DNA from: an uncultured Acetobacteraceae bacterium | GTDB lineage: Bacteria > Pseudomonadota > Alphaproteobacteria > Acetobacterales > Acetobacteraceae | NCBI GenBank assembly: GCA_943912335.1 | Contig: CALTUD010000019.1 | Span: 11,043-75,042 of the forward strand | Direction: 5' to 3' | Length of the DNA stretch: 64,000 nt | In this document: piece by piece, positions 52,095-60,262 of the stretch | How the letters are laid out: every line of letters starts with the position of its first letter | Numbering within the stretch: position 1 is the stretch's first letter | Position numbers and translations under genes: made by a program | The notes under the pieces: model-generated | Database searches by the model: none | What the model saw: the letters and a program-made list of their open reading frames with translations, nothing else | What the model was told of the DNA's origin: nothing

Positions 52095-53915
52095 ATGAAT
52101 GCCATCCGTTTCCTGCTTGCCGGTACGGTTCTGTCGGCGGGACTCGCTCTGCGGACACCTGCATGGGCAGCCGATACGGTGGTCGATGGCACGGCCGTCG
52201 AACAGACCGTGTTCCTGAAACCGCGCGACCCCCAGGGCGAGGATCGCTACGCGCGCGCCGTGCAGAGTCCGGGGCCGCTGTTCCATCGCTTCCTGTCGCG
52301 GGACGCGTTCGTGCAGCGTTTCGCGCCGACCGACGCTCAGATCGCCCAGGTGGAATCGGCGCTGCAACAGCTCGGCTACACGATCCGCACGGTGTACCCG
52401 AACCATCTCGCCATTGCCGTGTCTGCGCCGGTCTCGACCACGCAGAGGGCGCTCGGGATCGCGTTCGCGCGCGTGCGCCAGGGCGGCCGCACCGGCATTG
52501 TGCCGGTGGGAGAGCCGGTTCTGCCGGTGTCGGTGCGCGATCTGGTAAGGGGCATGGGCGGCCTCGACACGCTGCATGTGCCGGTCTCGCAAGTCGAAAG
52601 CGTCCCGGATGCGGCGCCGCAACTCCATACGGCCGGACAGGCGCTCGCGGGCGGCAAGCCTGGCTTCCTGCTGCCGCAGGATTTCGCCGCGCGCTACGAC
52701 GTGACGCCACTCTACGCGCGCGGCCTGGACGGTCGTGGCGCCACGATCGGCATCGTCACCCTGGGCGGGTTCGATCCGGCCGCGGCCCGGCGCTTCTGGC
52801 AGGATGCCGGGATCGCGGTGAAGCCCGACCGGATCAGTCTGGTGCGTGTCGGCGCCGGTCCGGGCGCACCGTCCAACGAGACCTTTCTCGACGTGGAGGA
52901 AGCGGGCGGCGTCGCGCCCCAGGCGGATCTGCGTATCTACGAGGCGTCGTCGAACGGTCTTCTGGACGGGTTCGAAGCCGCCGCATCCGAGAACGTCGCC
53001 GACACCGTGTCCGCCTCCTGGGGACAGGCCGAGCTGGACTACTTCGCCCATCCGGGTCTGCACGAAGGTGCGCGCACCTTCCTGCTGGACGCGTTCCACG
53101 ACGTGTTTCTGGAGATGGGCATCCAGGGTCAGAGCGTGTTCCTGTCGGGCGGCGACGACGGTGCGTTCGATACCGCCAAGCTCGACCGCGTGTTCGGGAC
53201 GCCGACGGTGGAGGATCCGGTCTGGAACGCGCCCTACGCCGTGGGGGCGCCGGCGAGCGATCCGGCCGTCACCGCGGCCGGCGGCACGACGGTCCCGTTC
53301 TCCACGACTCTGGCGGATGGTGTCGTGCTCCATGTGGACCAGGAGCAGGGCTGGAGCACCCGCTACGTGTTCACCCAGTCGGCCGGGCAGAACGCGCCGA
53401 TCGCGTTCGATACCCTGTATCCGAAGGGCGGCGGCGGCGGCGTCAGCAGCTACTTCGCGCGTCCGTTCTACCAGGCCGGGACGGCCGGCATGACGCGCAC
53501 CCGGCCGGGCCAGCGCTTCACCCGCGATACCGGTTCGGGTCCCGAAACCCTGCTGACCCTGCCTTCCGGTTTCGACGGCCGCAACATGCCGGACCTGTCC
53601 GCGGATGCCGATCCCCGCAGCGGCTACCAGTTCATCGGCATCGGCGGCGCGTTGCTGACGCATTGGGGCGGCACCAGCTTCGTGGCGCCGCAGCTGAACG
53701 CGGTCACGGCTCTGGCGGTGCAGCGGAACGGCCGCGTCGGCGCGTTGAATCCGGTGCTGTACGGGTTGGGCGGGGCCGTGTCCCGCGACATCGCCGCCGG
53801 TGGAAACTGGGGCTATGCGGCGTCGCCCGGCTATGACAATGCGACCGGGCTTGGCGTGCTGGACGGGGTGCGGCTGGTGGACGCTCTGGGCGTGCTGAGC
53901 CTGGCAGGGAACTGA
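52095..53915 (+). CDS. Sedolisin (S53, pro-kumamolisin) serine-carboxyl peptidase
   Basis: A 606-residue secreted protease. The signal peptide is FLLAGTVLSAGLALRTPAWA. The pro-kumamolisin propeptide spans about 30-175 (FHRFLSRDAFVQRFAPTDAQ). The catalytic domain has the Glu/Asp pair in NETFLDVEEAGG (E-x3-D spacing), the oxyanion Asp region in VSASWGQAELDY, and the nucleophile Ser in HWGGTSFVAPQLNA (GTS; many members have SGTS). The end has a Ca-binding-like GYDNATGLGVLDG. S53 enzymes work at acidic pH, fitting an acid-producing host. The ATG has CGGAG 8 bases upstream. It sits between addB and addA. Confidence 0.9.
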   Translation: MNAIRFLLAGTVLSAGLALRTPAWAADTVVDGTAVEQTVFLKPRDPQGEDRYARAVQSPGPLFHRFLSRDAFVQRFAPTDAQIAQVESALQQLGYTIRTVYPNHLAIAVSAPVSTTQRALGIAFARVRQGGRTGIVPVGEPVLPVSVRDLVRGMGGLDTLHVPVSQVESVPDAAPQLHTAGQALAGGKPGFLLPQDFAARYDVTPLYARGLDGRGATIGIVTLGGFDPAAARRFWQDAGIAVKPDRISLVRVGAGPGAPSNETFLDVEEAGGVAPQADLRIYEASSNGLLDGFEAAASENVADTVSASWGQAELDYFAHPGLHEGARTFLLDAFHDVFLEMGIQGQSVFLSGGDDGAFDTAKLDRVFGTPTVEDPVWNAPYAVGAPASDPAVTAAGGTTVPFSTTLADGVVLHVDQEQGWSTRYVFTQSAGQNAPIAFDTLYPKGGGGGVSSYFARPFYQAGTAGMTRTRPGQRFTRDTGSGPETLLTLPSGFDGRNMPDLSADADPRSGYQFIGIGGALLTHWGGTSFVAPQLNAVTALAVQRNGRVGALNPVLYGLGGAVSRDIAAGGNWGYAASPGYDNATGLGVLDGVRLVDALGVLSLAGN

Positions 53916-53980
53916 ACCGGGCGTTTCCGCCGGCCGCGTCGCTTGCCAGCGGAAGCGCGCACCGGGATGCTGCGGGCTTC

Positions 53981-56900
53981 ATGACCGAACCGACGCACGC
54001 CGATCCGACCCGGAGCGCCATCGCGCTCGCCAACCGCCAGCAGGGGCTGGCATCGGATCCGGACGTTTCGGCCTTCGTGTCTGCCTCGGCCGGCAGCGGC
54101 AAGACCAAGCTGCTGATCGACCGTCTGCTGCGCCTGATGCTGCCCCGCGTGGCGCCGGGCGATGGGGAACGGCGCCTCGTGCCGGGCACCGATCCGGCGC
54201 GCATCCAGTGTTTGACGTTCACCAAGGCGGCAGCGGCGGAGATGGCGATCCGTTTGCAGCGCGAACTGGGAGGCTGGGTGACGCTGGACGATGCGCGGCT
54301 GGACGAGCGCCTGCGCCGTCTAGGCTGCGAGGGGGGTGCCGCCTTGCGTCAGCCGGCACGGGCCCTGTTCGCGCGGGTGCTGGATCTGCCGGGCGGGATG
54401 CGCATCGGCACCATCCATGCCTTCTGCCAGTCGCTTCTGCGTCGCTTTCCGGTGGAAGCGGAGGTCAGCCCGCATTTCCGTCTGGTGGAGGATACGGATT
54501 CCCGCGCGGCGTTGAACCGCGCCTGGGAAGAGGTGCTGTCGGAACGGTCCCGCGGCGGCGCGGAGGATGCGGCGCTGTCCCTGCTGGCCGGGCAGGTGCA
54601 GGCCTCCGACGCGTTGCGGTTGTTGCAGACGCTGCAGAGCAAGGCGCCCGCGCTGCAACCGGCGCTGGAGGCTTTGCAGAACGATCCCGAGCGGGTCGGG
54701 CGCCATCTGCGACGGCTCGTCGCGCTGCGTCAGTCGGACGAGGAGGCCTGCGTTCTGGCGGGCGTGTCGCCGCCGAACGAGCCTGCCCTGGTGTCGGTGC
54801 TGCGGGAAGCGATCGCCATCGGCACGCCGTCTTTGCGGAAACAGTCGGAGGACATGGCCGATTGGCTGGCGCAGACGCCGGAACAGCGCGTCGCCGGCTG
54901 GACGCGCTGGTGCGGGATGTTCCTGACCGGCAAGAACGAGCCGCGTGCGCCGGGCGGGTTCGTGCGGGGCAAGCTCGGGCAGAGCCATCCGCACATCGCC
55001 GAGACGCTGGTGGCGGAAGCCGAACGCATCGTCGCCGTGGAGGACAACAGGCGGGCGATCCGCACCGTGGCGCTGACCCTGGCGCTGCTGGAAGTGGCCG
55101 GCCCGGTTCTGCGTCGCTACGCCGATGGCAAGCGCGCGCTCGGGCTGGTGGATTACGACGATCTGATCGGCCGCACCCTGTCGCTGCTGCGCGATCCAGG
55201 CTCGGCCTGGGTGCTCTACAAGCTCGATGGCGGCATCGACCATCTTCTGCTGGACGAGGTGCAGGACACCTCCGATCTGCAATGGCGCATCGCCCATGCG
55301 CTGACGGACGAGTTCTTTTCCGGACGCGGTGCGGGTGCGGAGGAGCGGCCTTTGCCGCGCACCGTGTTCGCCGTGGGCGACTACAAGCAATCGATCTACT
55401 CGTTCCAGGATGCCGATCCGGACGCGTTCCATCACTGGCACGGGCGGTTCCGTGACCGTGTCGGACTGGGCGGGCAGGAATGGCGCGAACCGGAGCTGAC
55501 GGTGTCGTTCCGTTCCACCGTGCCGGTGCTGGCGCTGGTGGATGCCGTGTTCGCCGCGCCGGATGCGGCGCGCGGCGTGCTGGAGCCCGGGCGCGACGGT
55601 GCGATCCGTCACGTGTCGGCCAGGCCGGACGCGCCGGGCAGCGTGGAGCTGTGGCCGCTGGTGCCGGTGGATCGTGGCGGCGATCCCGCGGCGGCCGGAG
55701 ATGCGCCCGATCCGGCCGATCCGTGGAGCGCGCCGCGCCGCAACCGCAGCCAGGGTTCGGCGCAGCAGCTCCTGGCCGAACAGCTCGCGCACTTCATCGC
55801 CGGCGAGATCGGCCGCGTGCATGAGACCGGCGGGGCACCCTTGATGGCCGGCGATGTTCTGGTGCTGGTGCCGCGCCGCTCCGCCTTCGTGCGCGCGCTG
55901 ATCCGGGCGTTGAAGAGCGAGGGCGTGCCGGTGGCGACGCTGGTGCGGACCGGTCTGGCCGACCAGATCGCCGTGCGCGACCTGATGGCCCTGTGCGACG
56001 CGCTTCTGCTGCCGCAGGACGATCTCTCGGTGGGCTGCGTGTTGACCAGTCCGATCGGCGGGCTGAGCGACGACAGCCTGATGGCGCTGGCGACGGAGCG
56101 CGGCGAGAGGAGCTTGTGGGAGCAGTTGCGGGCGCGGGCCGGGGAGCGGCCGGATTGGGGCCGGGCCTGGGATCTGTTGTCGTCCTTGTTCGCGCGGGTG
56201 GATTTCGTGACGCCGCACGCGCTGCTGGCCGAGGCGCTGGGGCGGTTCGGCGCGCGGGCGCGGCTGCTGGCGCGGTTGGGGCCGGAAGCGGCGGAACCGG
56301 TGGACGAGCTTCTGTCGGCGGCGCTGCGCCATGCCGAAACCCATCCGCCCTCGCTGCAAGGCTTCCTGCACTGGCTGCGCCGGTCGGAGGAAAGCATCAA
56401 GCGGGAGCCGGACGCGGCCGGCGACGCCGTGCGGGTGATGACCGTGCATGGCGCGAAGGGATTGCAGGCGCGTCTGGTGATTCTGCCGGACACAACGGGG
56501 AATCGCCCGGTGGACGATACGCTGCTCTGGGTGAAGCCGGATGCGCCGTCCGGGAGCGCGTTCGAGCAACCCTTGGTGGCGCCGATCTGGGTGCCGCGCG
56601 CCGATCTGGGCTCCGCGCCGACGCGTGTTCTGCGCGACCGGATGCGCGCCGACGCTACGGCGGAAAGCAATCGGCTGCTGTATGTGGCGCTGACCCGCGC
56701 GGCCGATCGTCTGGTGGTGTGCGGCTGGGAGAGCGGCCGAAAGACGGAGGGCGGGGCGCCGGACGGAAGCTGGTATGCGCTCTGCCGGGCGGGGTTCGAG
56801 GCGGCGAGGGCCGTGGCGGAGCCGTTCGCATTGGCCTGGGACGGCGAGAAACAGGTTTTGTCCCGCGCCGAACAGGTGGCGGCGCGCCCGTCCGCGCCGC

Positions 56901-57685
56901 CGGCGCCGAAGATGGAGACCGCTCCGGCCTCCTTGCCGTCCTGGGCCGGACGGGCGCCGGACTGGCGCGCGGCGCCTTTGCCGCCGGAGCCCTTGCTGCC
57001 GCAGCCTTTGGCGCCAAGCCGGCCGGACGACGTGGAGCTGGGGCCGGTGCCGGCGCTGCGGTCGCCGCTGGAAACGGAAGCGGGCGAGGAACAACGCCAG
57101 CGCGCCGCGCGACGGGCCGGCGGGGTCCGGCGTGGGCGATTGCTGCATGCGTTGTTGCAGCATCTGCCGGATCTGCCGGATGATTCGCGGATGGCGGCCG
57201 CTTCACGGTTTCTCCGGGCCGGGGCGGACGGGCTTTCGGAAGAAGAGGCCTCGGATGCAGCGGACCGGCTGGCCGCCGTGTTGCGCCATCCGGTTCTGGC
57301 GCCGCTCTTCGCTCCGGACGCGTTGGCCGAGCAGCCTGTGTCCGGGCTGGTGGACGGGGTGGTCGTGTCGGGCCGGATCGACCGTCTGCGCGTCCTGCCC
57401 GACCGCGTTCTGCTGTGCGATTTCAAGACCAACCGGCGCATGCCGTCGGCGCCGGAGCGGGCGCCGCTGCCGTATCTGCGGCAGATGGCCGCGTATCGTG
57501 CCCTTCTGGCGCAGCTCTATCCGGACCGCCCGATCCGCTGCGCCCTGGTCTGGACGGAGGATGCTAGCGTGATGGTTCTGCCGGAGTCCCTGCTGGAGCA
57601 GCATCGGCCTGGAACATACCGGCTGCGTGACGGGGACGGATCGGCGCCGCTTGACCAGCCGCCACCCGTCGCCCATCTCGGATGA
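53981..57685 (+). CDS. addA: Double-strand break repair helicase AddA
   Basis: A 1234-residue UvrD-like helicase-nuclease of normal length. Walker A is SASAGSGKTKLLIDRLLRLM. Further motifs are IQCLTFTKAAAAEMA (motif Ia), IGTIHAFCQSLLRRFP, HLLLDEVQDTSDLQW (Walker B), VFAVGDYKQSIYSFQDAD (motif III), VRVMTVHGAKGLQARLVILP (motif V) and LLYVALTRAADRLVV (motif VI). The C-terminal PD-(D/E)xK nuclease has SGRIDRLRVLPDRVLLCDFKTNR. It partners AddB in end resection. It is followed after 26 bases by trxA, as is common in alphaproteobacteria. Confidence 0.95.
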   Translation: MTEPTHADPTRSAIALANRQQGLASDPDVSAFVSASAGSGKTKLLIDRLLRLMLPRVAPGDGERRLVPGTDPARIQCLTFTKAAAAEMAIRLQRELGGWVTLDDARLDERLRRLGCEGGAALRQPARALFARVLDLPGGMRIGTIHAFCQSLLRRFPVEAEVSPHFRLVEDTDSRAALNRAWEEVLSERSRGGAEDAALSLLAGQVQASDALRLLQTLQSKAPALQPALEALQNDPERVGRHLRRLVALRQSDEEACVLAGVSPPNEPALVSVLREAIAIGTPSLRKQSEDMADWLAQTPEQRVAGWTRWCGMFLTGKNEPRAPGGFVRGKLGQSHPHIAETLVAEAERIVAVEDNRRAIRTVALTLALLEVAGPVLRRYADGKRALGLVDYDDLIGRTLSLLRDPGSAWVLYKLDGGIDHLLLDEVQDTSDLQWRIAHALTDEFFSGRGAGAEERPLPRTVFAVGDYKQSIYSFQDADPDAFHHWHGRFRDRVGLGGQEWREPELTVSFRSTVPVLALVDAVFAAPDAARGVLEPGRDGAIRHVSARPDAPGSVELWPLVPVDRGGDPAAAGDAPDPADPWSAPRRNRSQGSAQQLLAEQLAHFIAGEIGRVHETGGAPLMAGDVLVLVPRRSAFVRALIRALKSEGVPVATLVRTGLADQIAVRDLMALCDALLLPQDDLSVGCVLTSPIGGLSDDSLMALATERGERSLWEQLRARAGERPDWGRAWDLLSSLFARVDFVTPHALLAEALGRFGARARLLARLGPEAAEPVDELLSAALRHAETHPPSLQGFLHWLRRSEESIKREPDAAGDAVRVMTVHGAKGLQARLVILPDTTGNRPVDDTLLWVKPDAPSGSAFEQPLVAPIWVPRADLGSAPTRVLRDRMRADATAESNRLLYVALTRAADRLVVCGWESGRKTEGGAPDGSWYALCRAGFEAARAVAEPFALAWDGEKQVLSRAEQVAARPSAPPAPKMETAPASLPSWAGRAPDWRAAPLPPEPLLPQPLAPSRPDDVELGPVPALRSPLETEAGEEQRQRAARRAGGVRRGRLLHALLQHLPDLPDDSRMAAASRFLRAGADGLSEEEASDAADRLAAVLRHPVLAPLFAPDALAEQPVSGLVDGVVVSGRIDRLRVLPDRVLLCDFKTNRRMPSAPERAPLPYLRQMAAYRALLAQLYPDRPIRCALVWTEDASVMVLPESLLEQHRPGTYRLRDGDGSAPLDQPPPVAHLG

Positions 57686-57711
57686 CGCGCAGTTCAAAGG
57701 ACACCGCACAG

Positions 57712-58044
57712 ATGAGCGAGAATACGGTCGCCGTTACCGACGACACCTTCGAGACCGACGTGCTGAAGAAGCAGGGTGCGGTTCTGGTGGATTTCTGGGC
57801 CACCTGGTGCGGCCCCTGCAAGATGATCGCCCCGGCGCTGGAGGAGATCGGCGCGGAATTCAAGGACCAGCTCACGGTGGCGAAGGTCGACATCGACCAG
57901 AACCCCGCCACGCCCAACAACTATGCCGTGCGTGGCGTGCCGACCCTGATCCTGTTCAAGGACGGCAAGCCGGTCGCCACCAAGGTCGGCGCGCTGCCGA
58001 AGAGCCAGCTCAAGGAATGGGTGCGCGAATCGCTCGCCTCCTGA
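57712..58044 (+). CDS. trxA: Thioredoxin
   Basis: A 110-residue thioredoxin. The active site is DFWATWCGPCKMIAPALEE (C33, C36), with the cis-Pro in VRGVPTLILFKDG. No signal peptide, so it is cytosolic. The ATG at 57712 has AAGGA 9 bases upstream and is preferred over the ATG at 57682, which overlaps the addA stop. It reduces protein disulfides and ribonucleotide reductase. A strong hairpin follows the stop. Confidence 0.95.
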   Translation: MSENTVAVTDDTFETDVLKKQGAVLVDFWATWCGPCKMIAPALEEIGAEFKDQLTVAKVDIDQNPATPNNYAVRGVPTLILFKDGKPVATKVGALPKSQLKEWVRESLAS

Positions 58045-58046
58045 TC

Positions 58047-58088
58047 ACGACCGGGACCGCTGGCGGGGAGTGACCCGCCGGCGGTCGT
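58047..58088 (+). terminator. Hairpin terminator after trxA
   Basis: CCGCTGGCGGG (58057-58067) pairs with CCCGCCGGCGG (58074-58084) around a 6-base loop, extended by ACGA/TCGT outside a bulge. It begins 3 bases after the trxA stop. No U-tract. Confidence 0.5.
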
Positions 58089-58161
58089 TCGGTGGAGGTG
58101 CCCCGGGTTGGCGATCCGGCACCGTCGCCATATCGTCTCTCCCCCACAGGGAAGAGTCGAG

Positions 58162-59283
58162 ATGCCGGCCATCACCATCTTCTGCCATGGCACCAAATCC
58201 TATTCCGACGAGGCGTTCCTCGATCCGGCCGTCGAGGCGGACGGGGAACTCGTTCGCGTTCTGGAACGCAATTTCAGGATTCCGACCGCGGATCAGGAAC
58301 TGACCCTGAACGGCGGCAAATTGCTGCTGCAAGGCGTCGGCTCGGGTGTCGACCCGCGGCATTCGGTTCTAAAGGAGAGCGGCGACGAGCTCGGTTCGGT
58401 CGACAAGCACCGGCTGGCTCCGGCCTGGGGGCTGGCGGTGTCGTCACTGCTGCACATGGTCGACGGCGCCGGTATCGGCGCGAATATCGAGCGGGCTCTG
58501 ACGTTTCTCGACGCGATGAAGCGCGAGGGAATGGCGCCCGACGCGATCGTGATGGTCGGCTGGAGCCGGGGCGCCGTGACCTGCGTGCGGCTCGCGCAGG
58601 CGCTGGACCGTGTGATGCCGGACATTCCCGTGCATATCTTCGCCGGAGATCCCGTGCCGGGGTTCGGCCGTCATGATTTCTGGAAAGACGCTTTCACCAG
58701 CAGCAAGGAATACACCGTCACCGCCAACGTGCGGACCTTCCTGCATATCATGGCGATGGATCTGAAGGGGCTGGTGGGAAAGGCGTTCCGCCCCCTGCTG
58801 CCGAGCAAGGTCGATGGGTCCGCGACCAAGATCGGCATCCTGCCGATGCCCGGAAACCACAGCGAGGTGGTCAAGACATCGGCCGGCGACCCGGGCAAGC
58901 TGACAATGGATTTGGCGATCCGGTTTCTCGGATTGTTCCAGGACATCAACCTCAGGCGCGACTTTCTGGAAACCTACAAACTGCAGATGGAATCGATCCT
59001 CGATTACTACTACAGCCTGATGGAGGAAGTCGGGAAGCAGGACAGTCATTATGCGTCCTCCCACGCGTTCCAGGAGACCGGATCGGGCGGGCGCTCCAAA
59101 TATTTCGTCGGAAAGACGCCGTATTACGGCAGCGACTTCGTGTCCGACTTCCGGGAGAAGCGGTTCGTGAACTTCCATCATCGCTATATCGCGGAGCGTC
59201 TGGGTCTGGTGGATACGCACCATTCCGCCGATCAGCAGGAAGGCTTCGAACTGCGTCAGCTTCTGTCGGAGATGTACAGCTGA
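58162..59283 (+). CDS. Alpha/beta-hydrolase-like protein (DUF5621/DUF2235-like)
   Basis: A 373-residue protein from the ATG at 58162 (GGGAAGAG upstream). It opens with PAITIFCHGTKSYSDEAF, resembling the N-terminal strand and oxyanion region of DUF2235/DUF5621 hydrolases. A clear nucleophile elbow follows, IVMVGWSRGAVTCVRLAQAL (GWSRG, GxSxG), then VHIFAGDPVPGFGRHD with the probable catalytic Asp. A His in LPMPGNHSEVVK may complete the triad. No signal peptide. Related families include phospholipase effectors of secretion systems and Legionella proteins of unknown substrate. No secretion genes are nearby. Substrate unknown; a lipid ester is plausible given the hopanoid cluster that converges on it (inference). 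Confidence 0.65.
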   Translation: MPAITIFCHGTKSYSDEAFLDPAVEADGELVRVLERNFRIPTADQELTLNGGKLLLQGVGSGVDPRHSVLKESGDELGSVDKHRLAPAWGLAVSSLLHMVDGAGIGANIERALTFLDAMKREGMAPDAIVMVGWSRGAVTCVRLAQALDRVMPDIPVHIFAGDPVPGFGRHDFWKDAFTSSKEYTVTANVRTFLHIMAMDLKGLVGKAFRPLLPSKVDGSATKIGILPMPGNHSEVVKTSAGDPGKLTMDLAIRFLGLFQDINLRRDFLETYKLQMESILDYYYSLMEEVGKQDSHYASSHAFQETGSGGRSKYFVGKTPYYGSDFVSDFREKRFVNFHHRYIAERLGLVDTHHSADQQEGFELRQLLSEMYS

Positions 59284-59295
59284 TCAGGGGTGGTT

Positions 59296-59315
59296 CCGGC
59301 GTCCGGCGACGCCGG
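59296..59315. terminator. Hairpin between convergent genes
   Basis: CCGGCGTC and GACGCCGG form a perfect 8-bp stem with a 4-base loop, midway in the 85-base gap between the hydrolase gene and hpnK. Likely a bidirectional terminator; no T-tract. Confidence 0.45.
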
Positions 59316-59368
59316 CTTGACCAGTCTGTCGAGCCGTCAGTTGGAATTCCGTTCGATCGGATGATGCG

Positions 59369-60262
59369 TCAGGTCGCGTCCGCCCAGTGGGCCGCACGGA
59401 TCGATCCGGCCTGCATCAGCGTCGGCAAGGAAGGATCGCACAAAGCCTGCATTTCGCCCTCGTGGTCGTAGTCCGGCATGAAGCGGTCGAGCACGGGATC
59501 GCGGCCTGCGGCGGGGTGGAAATAGATCTCGGAGAGGCCCGGCGGCAGGTTGGGCAACAAGGCGCGGATACGGTCCGGGCGCATGGCGCCGCTCCAGCGC
59601 AGGCCGAAGCAATGGTCGTTGGTGCGCAGACCGGCGCGTTCGGCGCGCCAGCGTAGCAGGCCGGTCCAACGGCGCAGGGCGGCATCGCCGACGCTTTCTG
59701 TTGTGCCGAGCGGCATTGCAGGCTCTCTGGGGATCCGTATGGCGGGCAGGTGGTGACGCTGCCCGGCCTCGATCATCAGCGCCCCCACGGTCGGGTGCAG
59801 ATGCATGTGCTTATGGGCGTTGGCGTGGTCGAGCCGCAGGCCGGTGGCGGCGAAGGCGCCGAACTGCGCACCGATTTCGCGCCGGAGCTGACGGCGCACA
59901 TCGGGGCGGAAGAAGTAGCGCACGCCGAGACGGAGCTGGTCGGAGGGGAACCAGCCGGTTTCGTCCACAAGGAGCGGGATTTCCGAAGGCGGCAGCGTCG
60001 CACGGCCTTCGATCGCCACCAGATGCAGCCCGATGCGCAGATCGGGCAGACGCCGGGCGCGCCGCACCGCATCCTCGGCCGCATCCCCCGCGACCATCAG
60101 GCTGGCGGTGGACAGCATCCCGTCGCGATGCGCCCGCTCGATCCCCTCGTTGACCTGCTCGCTGAGCCCGAAATCATCGGCCGAGAAGATGACCGAACGA
60201 TCGGGGACCAGGGACGACCGTCCCTGGCCAGGTCCAGGGGCGGCGCCCCTGGGGGTCGTCAA
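59369..60262 (-). CDS. hpnK: Hopanoid-associated deacetylase HpnK (YdjC/ChbG family)
   Basis: A 297-residue YdjC-like protein. VIFSADDFGLSEQVNEGIERAH carries the metal-binding DD motif, IGLHLVAIEGRA the first His, and LDHANAHKHMHLHPTV the His cluster, with IYFHPA at the end. HpnK is thought to deacetylate N-acetylglucosaminyl bacteriohopanetriol to the glucosaminyl form. The TTG start overlaps the hpnJ stop (TTGA). The first 25 codons are encoded by two GC-rich palindromes that look inserted, and the family homology begins only at about residue 24, so the true start may be an unusual codon downstream. Confidence 0.85.
   Translation of the reverse strand: MTTPRGAAPGPGQGRSSLVPDRSVIFSADDFGLSEQVNEGIERAHRDGMLSTASLMVAGDAAEDAVRRARRLPDLRIGLHLVAIEGRATLPPSEIPLLVDETGWFPSDQLRLGVRYFFRPDVRRQLRREIGAQFGAFAATGLRLDHANAHKHMHLHPTVGALMIEAGQRHHLPAIRIPREPAMPLGTTESVGDAALRRWTGLLRWRAERAGLRTNDHCFGLRWSGAMRPDRIRALLPNLPPGLSEIYFHPAAGRDPVLDRFMPDYDHEGEMQALCDPSLPTLMQAGSIRAAHWADAT
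60208..60252. repeat. Tandem GC-rich palindromes in the 5' end of hpnK
   Basis: CCAGGGACG-AC-CGTCCCTGG (60208-60227) and CCAGGGGCG-G-CGCCCCTGG (60234-60252) are two perfect inverted repeats sharing the CCAGGG/CCCTGG ends, 6 bases apart. They look like a small intergenic repeat element that has become the start of hpnK. Confidence 0.6.

Noticed and set aside
54320..57163. 947-codon minus-strand frame opposite addA
   Set aside because: AddA on the plus strand shows all helicase motifs; the antisense translation is Gln/Arg/His-rich shadow.
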